From Flaveria trinervia (Eukaryota; Streptophyta; Magnoliopsida; Asterales; Asteraceae), in assembly GCA_025506515.1 (NCBI GenBank), contig CM046447.1:86479825-86543824 (forward strand): a stretch of 64,000 nucleotides of DNA, written 5' to 3'. The notes below the pieces were generated by a model. It did no database searches, was not told where the DNA came from, and saw only the letters and a list, made by a program, of their open reading frames with translations. A program made the position numbers and the translations under genes. Shown here in pieces: positions 25,128 through 34,518 of this stretch. Position 1 is the stretch's first letter. Each line of letters opens with the position of its first letter.

Positions 25128-25420
25128 TATGACCCATTCGCACGAATGGACCATGAGTATGGACTTATCATGTGAATGGAGCTATTCGTACGAATGGACC
25201 ATGAGTATTACCATTCAACCGAATGGCCCATACGAATGACCCAGTCGGATGTTTAAGAGTGAACGAATGTAAGTCGCACGACTGAACTCCAGTCGGACGA
25301 CTGAAGGGGGCCAACTGAACCAATCGCACGACTGAGGCCCATTCGCCCGAACGAAATGTGCGTATTAGCCCAGTCGTACGATTGAATTTAGGTTAAGTAT
25401 AAATAGAGGGAGAATCGGTC
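25128..25420. repeat. Palindromic motif array, Copia 2 spacer (first)
   Basis: Words such as CATTCGCACGAATGGACC, CAGTCGTACGATTGAA and CAGTCGGACGACTGAA recur; most are self-complementary around CA, TA or GA centres. Confidence 0.8.
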
Positions 25421-25774
25421 GCAGAGACTCACCACTCCCAAATTTTCCCTAATTCGCATGACTAACGTTACTCTGCCCAAATTTCGTTTGATCACCATAA
25501 ACTCTTGATTCTCGAGTACTGACCATTTGCGCTGACTTTACAGGTAATTTGTGGTGCAGAACAATTGTTATATCACTCAAATTGATACATAATCTGGACA
25601 ATCGGACTCCTTAGAAAAAACGTAACATTTGTGTTCAAATAACCTAACTAAACGACGTAAACAGATGAAAATAAAGATGTTAGGTGTTTAAACTAATGGA
25701 TTGCGAGTCTAATGAACCAGAGCACGAAGTCTAATTCAAAATTGGTGAAAATTGAATTTGAATTGAACAGTAGA

Positions 25775-26010
25775 ACAAACATGCGAATGGACAGGTGATG
25801 AACTTCAGTCGCACGACTGATGTGTGCGACTAGCTAAACCGCAGTCACACGACTGGTGTAACCGCATGAGTTTACATACGCATGAGTCTAGTAGCACACT
25901 CAGTCGTACGTCTGGGTTAATTCGCACGACTGGAGTTCAGTCACACTACTAATTCGCTCCACTTGATCTCAGTCGCACAACCCATTCGCATGACAGAAAA
26001 GAAGGTTTTC
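25775..26010. repeat. Palindromic motif array, Copia 2 spacer (second)
   Basis: TCAGTCGCACGACTGATG, TTCGCACGACTGGAG, CAGTCACACGACTGG and CGCATGAG variants; ends about 65 bp before the env-position ATG. Confidence 0.8.
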
Positions 26011-26073
26011 AAGTCCAAGTGATTCAGACATTCTTAGCCAATGGATACTAAGTTTACTTTCATTGTGTAACAG

Positions 26074-28110
26074 ATGGCGAGTCAACGGACCATGAGTACG
26101 AAGCATAACATATGTGCTCATCTAGATATGACATCCAGAAATGCTTCAGAGTTTTCTGGAATATCACCTTTCTAAGGAGATCGAGAATTGCACATGGTAT
26201 ATCTGCTCCATGTACTCCATATCGTTCTATACAGCAGACCTTCTGGGAAGGTGTAGTAGTTGAACGATCTTCTGAGCCTACTGTATCAGGAGTACTATCT
26301 TTGGAGAGGCGATGAGATCATAGAGGAAGATCTCAGGATTGTGCTGCAGTTGGGGGAAGATGCTGACTGTCCTACTAGACTACACCCCCTTACTGTTAGA
26401 GGATGTTTTCTTCGAGCTCAGTACTCTGGGGACATCAATGCAGGGGTGCTCAATAAGAGCAACCTGTGTCCAGTTCAAGTACCTTGCTCACGTACTGTGA
26501 AGTGCATAGTGTCCAGGAAGGGAGGATTTGATGAGTTGTCAGATCAAATCCAGAATGCCTATGTAGCGTTGGTGCTGAACCATCCGTTCAGCTTCTCCAG
26601 GATGATTTTCACCTACTTAGTGGAGAACATTGATGGGAAAGGGAAGGAGGGCTTCTGCATGTACCCCCGATTCATGCAGATGATTATAGACCAGAAGCTC
26701 CCTCCTTGCCGAAGGATAAGGAAGATGCAGTAGTGCTTGAGGTGATGGATGATACCACTTAGGTCGGGAATGAAGGTGTACAGGGGGAAGTAGGTGAAAC
26801 CCTCTGTCAGGAGACTGTTCGAGCATCTGGCCCGTGAGGACTATGTGGTGCCAGCTCGGAGGAAGTGGCGCCATGATGATAGTGATTCTGATCTTGAGCA
26901 GATTGCTCTACCCTCCGATGACTCTGATGATGATGATGGCGGGGATGCTGGAGATACCATGCTCATTCCACCGAGGGGCACAACGACTGATAGTACACCT
27001 CCAGTATCTGCCCTCACTAGAGATATAGCAGAGTCGGCTGGGTTTCACCAGGATTTTATACCTGGTGAGGATGATGAGGAGTTAGATGGGAGCCATTGAC
27101 TAGGACTGTGGGAAGCAAAGTCGTTCCCACAGAACATGGACTCCGGGCGGTTGGTGAACGCCCTAGTGGATCGAGAGAGACTGCTGCTGACCTGACCTAT
27201 GCTCTAGAGCCGTCGAGCCGTGTTCTAAGGGGAGCATCCTCCTCGACAGGATCGAGGAAGAAAAGGATGGCTCAGCCCCACGGCATGAAGAAAAAGAAGC
27301 GCAGACACACCTACATCACACACCTCAGCCACCACCATAACCACTTTACAAACCACAACCACCACCACAGCCACCTCCATAGCAACACTACCATTTCCAC
27401 ACCCCCTACTACTGTCACCACACCAGCCACCACACATATATCCATCCACCACCATATCATTCACACAACATCACCACACTATCATCTAGACCTAACCCAA
27501 TCTTCACCACTGCCACCACTACTACCACTAGCCACCAAGCCGGACCACCATCACATCCCACCCACCTATATGGATCACCTCTACCTCCCATTAGGGTAGA
27601 GGAACAGCTATCAACGCTGAACCGTATGGTGATGCGTCTGTTAGCAGCCAATGACGAGAAGACTGTGCAGATTCGTCAGTTGGCAGATTCCACAGCTGCA
27701 CAGTCTCAGCAAATCTCTCAGCAGGCTCAGCTGATTGAGCAGAGGCACAGCAAATGGCTGCTTAGAGCGAAGAGATTGCCCAACTCCAAAAGCATAGAGT
27801 CATATCAGCAAAGAAGATTGAGGAGTTGGAGGATGCTAAAAAGTCTATCATGCTCAAGCTCAAAGGAACTAAAGAGGAGCCTCTGAAGATAAAGGAAGGA
27901 TATGGTGATGAGGGTGAGAATGATGCTAAGGATGAAGATGAAGAGAGTGATGATGATGAAGGGGAGGAGAAGAAAAAGATAGAGGACAGGCAGGAGGATG
28001 ATGATGATGAAGGAGAAGAAGAGCAGCTGCATCTGCCTCAGCTCAGGGTCAAGAAAGAAGATCAAAGAGAATCAAGACCAACGAGCTTCCTCTTCTGCCT
28101 CACCAAGTGA
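26074..28110 (+). pseudogene. Env-position ORF of Copia 2 (unknown function)
   Basis: ATG 26074 opens a coding region read in several frames. First comes a globular domain (26074-26733: SIQQTFWEG, EEDLRIVLQL, then HPFSFSRMIFTYLVENIDG and MYPRFMQMIID) that resembles a domain I know only from hypothetical proteins of Asteraceae retroelements. Next is an acidic segment (26794-27099), a Lys-rich patch, a Pro/Gln-rich linker (27326-27600, visible in the frame with PPPQP words), a coiled coil (27600-27760: LNRMVMRLLAAND, QLADSTAAQSQQISQQAQ) and a highly acidic tail (27826-28110). Sireviruses may carry an extra ORF here called env-like. I see no signal peptide or membrane segment, so an envelope role is unsupported. 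Confidence 0.6.
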
Positions 28111-28337
28111 TGATCCAACGATTCAAGATAAAAGTAATGATTAGATGATTATGTATTTGATAGCTTTTGTACTTGAATCATGTATTAAACTTATGTATTT
28201 GAGTTTATATTAAGATTAATGTATTTCTGTCTTGATTATTAACTAATGTTTGATGTGTTACATGTTTACAACAAGCAGATCCAAACTTTCAAAGGGACGA
28301 ATTTGAGGTTGCTCCCCTTCAGCAGATCAAGACTCAA
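28111..28337 (+). other. Short spacer between extra ORFs
   Basis: AT-rich 230 bp without coding signal; possibly an intron or an untranslated gap between extra ORFs. Confidence 0.4.
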
Positions 28338-28856
28338 TTGACTATGATTCTTGATCTGCAAGGGATCGTTAGAAGATCTGTGAGTTATACCCCTGAAGAA
28401 GGGGAAATAATTCATGATCTTTCAAATGAGCAACTGGCTGAAATGCTCAAGCTGAACCCAGATGAGATCATTAAGGATGCTCCAACTTTAGAGTCTACCA
28501 GTGAAGAAGAGCTAAATGACATTGATGAGATAAAGATAGAAGACATCACAGCAGAGCACTATCCTCAGTACGCTGACAACGAGGGAAATATGGTCCCCAA
28601 TCTGGGTGAATCCCTAGTCAGTGATACATTTGAGGTATTGGATCAGATGGAGCAGGAGTCTGAGAAGATTGAAGGAAAGGCTCAAGCCTCAAACGACGAT
28701 GTTGATATCAGAAAGGCAGAATGGGCTGCTTGTTTCGAAGAAATCCGAGCCCAACGTGCAGCTCCTAAACAGAATGTCTATACCAAACTCTACAGAGTGA
28801 AGAAACATCATAAGGGTCAAGCAGGATTATTGCGTGGGCACATTTCGAGGATCTAA
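28338..28856 (+). CDS. Second extra ORF of Copia 2, hypothetical
   Basis: An uninterrupted 172-codon frame, acidic (repeated E/D clusters such as STSEEELNDIDEIKIED) and probably helical, ending with a basic patch YRVKKHHKGQ. Codon content is balanced and unlike the AT-rich spacer. I do not recognise the family. It may be the continuation of the upstream env-position protein across 28111-28337. Confidence 0.5.
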   Translation: MTMILDLQGIVRRSVSYTPEEGEIIHDLSNEQLAEMLKLNPDEIIKDAPTLESTSEEELNDIDEIKIEDITAEHYPQYADNEGNMVPNLGESLVSDTFEVLDQMEQESEKIEGKAQASNDDVDIRKAEWAACFEEIRAQRAAPKQNVYTKLYRVKKHHKGQAGLLRGHISRI

Positions 28857-29464
28857 ATGTTTATGCAATAAAGAGGAAAAGGGCATAGAGTACTTTAGAT
28901 TTCCACATGATCTAAAGACTCTACCTGGTTTTGAGCTCAACCAGTGGCGAAATTGAAGTTATTATATGCTAACCCAAAGAAGATGTCAGGCTGGTTTGAG
29001 GCTGCCCTAAAGAAAGAGTACCACACCAGGTGGGTAAACTTCATACCTCAACAACCTACGAGGTATATCAGATGATCTGAAGTTGACTCCATTATGGTAA
29101 GCTAAGATAGTGCTGAAGTGGAGTCCCCAAGAACAATGTCTAGATCCCTCTCAGGGAAATGCCACAGGACTTCACTCCACACTTTAAGTGGTGGTACTAT
29201 GATTGGAGAACCAGGGAGGCGGCCAAAGAGGGACAAATGGATACCATCAGGGTGTTTGACCCAATGTGTCTCACTAAGTTGTCCGATAATGATGTCTACA
29301 CATTATACAAGTGGCCACTATTCTATGACCCGCAAGATATTGTACAAGCCCTCCAATTCCAAAATGTCATAAGACTCTACTTTGCGTTCGAGATATATGC
29401 AGGAGTCACAAGAGAGGAAAAGTACAAGAAGTATGAAGAGGTGATGCAGAAGGTAAGACATTAG
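28857..29464 (+). pseudogene. Third extra ORF of Copia 2, hypothetical
   Basis: The open stretch at 29159-29464 (101 codons) reads FKWWYYDWRTREAAKEG, RVFDPMCLTKLSDNDVYTLY and ends at TAG just before the polypurine tract. The upstream 28857-29158 appears to be the same protein in other frames (PKKMSGWFEAALKKEY near 28980). Aromatic- and charge-rich, with no motif I can name. Ending 13 bp before the tract suggests it belongs to the element. Confidence 0.5.
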
Positions 29465-29477
29465 ATAGATCTAGGTC

Positions 29478-29489
29478 CAAGGGGGAGTT
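29478..29489 (+). other. Polypurine tract, Copia element 2
   Basis: CAAGGGGGAGTT directly before the 3' LTR start; GGGGGAG is the usual Copia plus-strand primer. Confidence 0.85.
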
Positions 29490-30205
29490 TGTTGATATAT
29501 ATGTACCTAGATCCTGATATGAATGTAATATGTCTTGTTTGTCTTACGCTTATGTAATGGTTGGGATATTAATGAAATAAGAATGTTTGTTTGTGATTTA
29601 TAATGTTTAATATTTCATTAATGAGTTGATATTGAATTGGTTATATAGGTCTGTGATTGTTTGAATTGATACACATAATGTTATACTAATGAATACATTC
29701 AAACTTATCAAAATGAAGTTCTCATGTGAATGGACCATACACATGAACAACTTCAGGCGAATGACTCAGTCGCACGACTGAACCAAAAGACTGGATCAGT
29801 CGTATGATTGTAACATGAGATTGGCTTAGTCGCACGACTGAACACGCAGTCATGCAAATGGATCAACCGCATGGCTCAATCGCATGACTGAACATTACTA
29901 ATGGTTCAGTCGCCCGAATGAGCAACCCTAACCTATAAATATCACCTAATTCGTGGAAAAACGTAAGCATTCATTCCTATTCGACTCTAGACGTACCCTA
30001 GCCGTCCAGAAGCCTCCAAGTTCGTACTCCAAGTTCATAGAACACTGCAGATCGATTCCTAATCGATTCTTAACGTTAGATTCAATACCTTATTGTTTCT
30101 ACGTGCGTTCTCACTGATTGGATCGCCAATCAATAGGATTCCGCACTATTTGGTTTGGTTTACACGTTAATCAGTTGGTGTTTGGTCAAATACCAGATCC
30201 TAATA
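29490..30205 (+). repeat. Copia element 2: 3' LTR
   Basis: It matches 16104-16826 throughout, including the motif array (about 29713-29925) and TATA box (29934-29940). It ends CTAATA where the 5' copy ends CTAACA, so the terminal CA has mutated to TA. Confidence 0.9.
29934..29940 (+). promoter_or_regulatory. TATA box, Copia 2 3' LTR
   Basis: TATAAAT, aligned with 16558-16565 of the 5' LTR. Confidence 0.65.
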
Positions 30206-30377
30206 GCTAGATTGTCGTGAATATTGACTAAACACGACACAAGTCTCCTTTGTGTCGGGTGTCGTCATGACACGCTTTGTCATCATTACTTATATTGCAT
30301 CTCTATTGATTACCATGTGTTATGACGATCTCGTCTCGTTACATCCCCGTGTTTCCGCTTTCAGCGGGGGTGTGACA
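30206..30377 (+). repeat. Gypsy element 1: 3' LTR, right part
   Basis: After the GCTAG duplication copy, the sequence continues TTGTCGTGAATATTGACTAA exactly as in the uninterrupted LTRs at 39290 and 47150, to the end GGGGGTGTGACA. Confidence 0.9.
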
Positions 30378-30382
30378 ACCCA

Positions 30383-30529
30383 CCTCGAACACACGAGCAA
30401 ATCCTTAGCAAAGAATAACTTTAACCACCTACCCAAGATGACATATGTTTTTGGATAAGTAGCAAATATTTAAATTGTTATTTTCCTTTTTTTATTCGGT
30501 AAATATTATCAATTTCATCCAATAGTTTG
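30383..30529. other. Short spacer
   Basis: About 150 bp after the ACCCA duplication; nothing recognised. Confidence 0.4.
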
Positions 30530-31446
30530 TTTTCTTGTATCTGGGTCCTTGTCATTTACAAATATTGTCATATCCATCCAGTCCGTTAACTCTCTCTAAC
30601 ATTCTCTGTTAAATGAGGGGTATATTGGTCATTTTGCATATATGTTTAATTTTTCTTTTTTTTAAACCGGATTTAATATATCCCCCTTAAATACGTTGCT
30701 AATTTAGTCCTTATAGTTTAGGCATGTTTGCCAATTCAGTCCATACCCACCACCTCATCATAAAACACCACATCACCACCACTCGTGATGGAACCACCAC
30801 ACCACCACCATGTCACAAAACCACCACACCACCACTCCATCACAAGAATCACCACTATATCATAAAATTACCAACACCAAACAATACCGTCTCCACCACC
30901 ACACACTAGATCACCACCGCCATGTAGACCCTAGAAACCAACTGTCAATCTTGAACTTGTAACAAACCCCTTTGAAAACGCATATTGAACCCTTGAAAAT
31001 AAATACAGTAGAGGTATTAGTTGGGTTTGATATGCATTTTCAAAGTGGTATGTTACAACTTCAATTTGATTGCCAATTTCTAGTGTACACATGGTAGCGA
31101 CGATCTGGTGTGCGTGTTAGTGGTGGGCGGTATAGTGTGGTGTTGGTGGCTCTATGATGGGGTGGTGGTGGTGGTTTGGTGGTTCTTGTGATAGGTGGTG
31201 GTGTGATGGTTCTTTTTAGACTAAATTAGCAAACATGCCCAAATCATAAGGACTAAATCATAAGGACTAGATAGCAATGTATTTAAAAGGGTTATAATAA
31301 ATCAGGTTTTTAAAAAAAATAAAAAGAACACATATATGTAAAATTACCAATATACCTCTCATTTAACAAAGAATTTTGGATGGAGTTAACGAACTTGATG
31401 AATATGACAAGATTTGTAAATGACAGAGACCCTGATACGAAAAAAA
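30530..31446. mobile_element. MITE or foldback element with long inverted repeats
   Basis: The left arm from TTTTCTTGTATCTGGGTCC is mirrored by the reverse complement of the right arm ending at 31446. Matching blocks (TGTCATTTACAAAT, TTAAATGAG.GGTATATTGGT, GGCATGTTTGC) stay in register over about 200 bp of each arm. The centre has CCACCA repeats on the left and GGTGGT on the right, so pairing may continue inward. No transposase is encoded. Long arms point to a non-autonomous Mutator-like or foldback element. The expected 9-bp duplication was not found because a solo LTR begins exactly at the right edge. Confidence 0.75.
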
Positions 31447-32659
31447 TGTAACATCCACTATTTTCCGAGATAAAACCCAAACCCGTACTCATTTTGAGTT
31501 TCTATTATTAAATTATATGTAATAACTTTAACAAATCAAATACATTAAATATGTAACCAACTCGTAATAACTTATTTATTTATAAATAATTCTTTTCATA
31601 AAGTTATAAAGTGAATAATCATTTTACAATAAATAATTAAGTGGAGAAGACTTATTAAAAATTTAAGTTATAACGATTTACTAATCATTTTACGATAATT
31701 AACTAAAAAGTTTTATTTATAAAATGACTTCTAATAAGCTTATACAGTTTTATTAGTAGTTATGAATTTAAGAAAATAATTAATTTAATATATTTAGTTT
31801 TATAAGTCTAAGGTTTAAATTTTCTGAAACTTAATAAAAAGGTTTTGTGCATAAAATAACAACTTTTAAAATCGCAGGGACCAAAGTTGTAAATTAATTG
31901 AGAACAACCCAAACCGCCCCCCACTCCCGTATTTCCGGCTAACCGCCGGCAAGGCTCCGGCCAAGTCCGACGACCCCCTTACTCTTAAACGCTTAATTGA
32001 AACGTGATAAACCAAACATTAACTATGGCATATCGTTTTCGAACTTGAATATGATTTTAATTGGATTAATTTGGTCGTTAAGGCTGTGCACACGAAACCG
32101 AAACATCGACTTAACGTTTTTACCCGTTCGTTATGAAAAGTCTTAATTGGGTCTATAGAATGATGTTAAAACCTTCGAATTAGCTTCCTTAAACTTTATG
32201 TATCATCAATTCCATTCGAAACAAGCCATACACCATGTTCGATTGTCATCTTCCTTTCGGACCTGCAACATGGTCGACAATGGTCTTCGAGGCATTTAAA
32301 CTCTAAATTGATTGAGGGCTTTGGATTACAAACACCTTTGAAGCTTCATACGAAAGTAATTTGATTAATATCTTCATTTGTATCTGAATCTCCCCTCCCA
32401 CAGTCGCGATTCTCCTTCGGCTTGCATCTTTGACTCCATCTCAATCCTGATAAATTAAATACATACATACACTCGTATTTGCATGAAGAATCAAAGCCCT
32501 ATGTTTGATTTCATTAACAATATCAATTTGAGATTCAATTTGAAACATTTGTAATCTAAGGTTCTTGAGTGATTTGGGGGTTATCTAAAGTATGATTATT
32601 ATTAATTATTTTGTAATTTAAAACAAGTTCAGTGTTTTGGACTGCCGGTAGGCAACGGT

Positions 32660-32691
32660 TAGCATACATGGGAGGTGAGGGGTTCGAACCC
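32660..32691 (+). other. tRNA-like A/B box words inside solo LTR
   Basis: GGTTCGAACCC at 32681-32691 fits the pol III B box, and TAGCATACATGG at 32660-32671 is close to an A box. Spacing is too short for a tRNA and the flanks do not fold into a cloverleaf, so this is not called as a tRNA gene. Confidence 0.35.
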
Positions 32692-34115
32692 TGCCTCTGT
32701 CATGTTTTTATTTTAGTTATCTTCTTTATATTTTAAATTCAAAAAATTAATATTATATCATAATATTAATATAAAAATAATTTTGTTAACTAAAACATGT
32801 TTGACATTTTTAAATTAATTTTAAATATTTTAAAACATATAATTTATCAATTTAATTACCTTCTTTAAGAATAACAAAGTTTATAAAAAAACATTATTAA
32901 TACATTTATGTGATTTATAAGTTATAAAATTATTAAACCATTTTAAAATCTATATGTTACAATACTTTAAATAATTAATCAATTAATTAGTTAAATCATT
33001 AATATTCAATTAAGTATTTAATCATGATATATTGCAAACAAAATAATTATTTAATTTTCACACTTTAATGCTTAACCTTTATTCATCACTCAATATAAAT
33101 TAAATATTGAGTAATATGTAATTACTTAAGTTCACTAACGATTTATCTTTGTTTTAAATCTTAACTATTTAATCATTTTATTCCTTACATTTTTACTTAA
33201 ATTCTTGAAACTTATAAAACAATATAATTTTCTATTATTTCTTATTATTGTTTTAAAGTTTTGATATTATAAGACCTTTATAAAGATCATTTAAAACATT
33301 TAAAAACCTTATAAAATGATGGTTTTAAGGTCATTTAAAATAAATATTATTTAATCACCTTTATCAAATTTTAAATAATTAATTATTGAATTATTTATCT
33401 CTTTTCACATATCATATGTGATTATTATTAATTCAATAAGTTAAATCATTGAATTCTTATTTTTTAATTGATTTATTTCAACTTTATTAAACCAAAACAT
33501 AATCGTTTATTTTATTTTATTTAGTTATTAAAACCCCCAAACTCCAAATGAAACCCTAATTCATTTTACTCTTAAATCATATATTTATCCTAATCCTAAG
33601 ACACCAAATCTTAGGTTGAATCATAAAGGAATCGTTGAAACCATCTTATCTTCTTATTGTTATCATAAGTGCAACTTATAGCACGTGAGTTTTCCATGTG
33701 AGTTCTCCATGCCGTCTTTTTACTTTATTTCACATATTTTGGGGTGAAACATATTAACTTTATCAACTTACACTTGTAAACATCTTGATACTTATAAATC
33801 CACATGCAATTCATCTTTACCTTTTTGTCATGATTATTTGTGTTATTGTAAGTCTTATATGAGATACATATTTTATTTACAATCATTAACTATTGCTAGT
33901 ATGGCAACGTCTTAGATTTTTGGGCCTGACAAGCCTATTTGGTGCTAAAGCCGATGTATTGTCGGCTCCTCATGACGTATGCTTGTTTATCATGGGAACC
34001 AAATACACATAGCCAATCTTATAAACTTGTAATCAAGTCGAGGTTTGGTTGTAACTGTATGTGTTCTATAAACTTGCTAACTCATAACCATTGACATGAA
34101 TTGCTACTTGTAAAC

Positions 34116-34117
<2 letters not shown>

Positions 34118-34161
<44 letters not shown>

Positions 34162-34221
34162 ATATGTATATATATATGTATATATATATGTATGTATATA
34201 TATATATATATATATATAAAT
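34118..34221. repeat. TA / TATG microsatellite
   Basis: About 100 bp of alternating TA with ATGTATAT interruptions. The 62-codon minus-strand Ile/Tyr/His frame over it is an artefact. Confidence 0.95.
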
Positions 34222-34518
34222 ATATGCGTGTGTTTAACCCATGGGAACTTACCAACTTTCAAAGTTGACCCTTTAATTTTTACACGTTTCAAGTTTTCTA
34301 TTTGAAGATCTCTTCGTGCTCATATAGGACTTGAAGTTAGTTAATTAAAAGTATTATGATGTTGTTTATATCTTGTTTTTTTTATATTTATTAATTGTTT
34401 TGTAATGTTAATAAAAATAATATTTAATATTATTACAACTTATTTAGTTCCATGTGTTATGAACAATCGTTTCACATTCGTCCGTCTCGATGATTTCACC
34501 GTCGGTCAAGATGTGACA

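Larger units (their letters stand above)
23538..26073 (+). other. Long spacer between pol and env-position ORFs, with two motif arrays
   Basis: About 2.5 kb without a coding frame above 60 codons. It includes a near-direct repeat of TGCCTCTCTGCTGTGCGATG at 24234 and 24308, and serial GATCACGTCTGAGGTGA repeats at 24917-25045. Two arrays of the CAGTCGCACGACTG/CATTCGCACGAATG family lie at 25128-25420 and 25775-26010. A putative PPT-like GGGGGAG at 23669 follows pol. Confidence 0.6.
16104..30205 (+). mobile_element. Copia element 2 (Sirevirus/Maximus-like) nested in Gypsy 1
   Basis: LTRs of 723 bp (16104-16826) and 716 bp (29490-30205) both start TGTTGATA. The interrupted host LTR supplies the control: intact copies read GGCTATGTTGTCGTG, whereas here GCTAT precedes the element and GCTAG follows it, a 5-bp target duplication with one change. 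The internal 12.7 kb carries primer site, leader, gag with two zinc knuckles, protease, integrase, RT and RNase H in Copia order (IN before RT), then about 6 kb of extra ORFs. The two LTRs differ by few substitutions and several 1-bp indels, so insertion looks relatively young. Confidence 0.9.
11806..30377 (+). mobile_element. Gypsy element 1 (Tekay-like chromovirus), deleted and split by a nested Copia
   Basis: The element runs from TGTGACATCC at 11806 to TGTGACA ending at 30377 and is bounded on both sides by ACCCA (11801-11805 and 30378-30382), a perfect 5-bp target duplication. Inside, the 5' LTR is cut off at about 12530 and joined to integrase sequence, so gag, protease, RT and RNase H are missing. 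The 3' LTR is complete apart from a 14.1-kb Copia insertion at 16104-30205. Without the insertion the element is about 4.5 kb. Gypsy chromovirus assignment follows from the integrase and C-terminal chromodomain. Confidence 0.85.
31447..34518 (+). repeat. Solo LTR, Gypsy-like (3.07 kb)
   Basis: It runs from TGTAACATCCACTATTTTCC to GGTCAAGATGTGACA, the terminal style of the Gypsy LTRs in this window. No primer site, coding sequence or second copy is adjacent, so it fits a solo LTR left by recombination. Flanks AAAAA (31442-31446) and CAAAA (34519-34523) agree at four of five bases, weak support for a duplication. It contains a TA/TATG microsatellite and a pol III B-box-like word. Confidence 0.6.

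Noticed and set aside
27096..27599. 167-codon His-rich ORF as a separate gene
   Set aside because: The His/Thr-rich part is a wrong-frame reading of a Pro/Gln-rich linker that joins the env-position domain to its coiled coil.
26074..28110. Calling the extra Copia ORF a true envelope protein
   Set aside because: No signal peptide, transmembrane segment or cleavage-like site is visible; only its position recalls an env gene.
32640..32700. tRNA gene
   Set aside because: Only a B-box-like word and a weak A box exist; spacing is too short and the T-stem and acceptor stem do not pair.
34104..34292. Ile/Tyr/His ORF on the minus strand
   Set aside because: It is a translation of a TA/TATG microsatellite.
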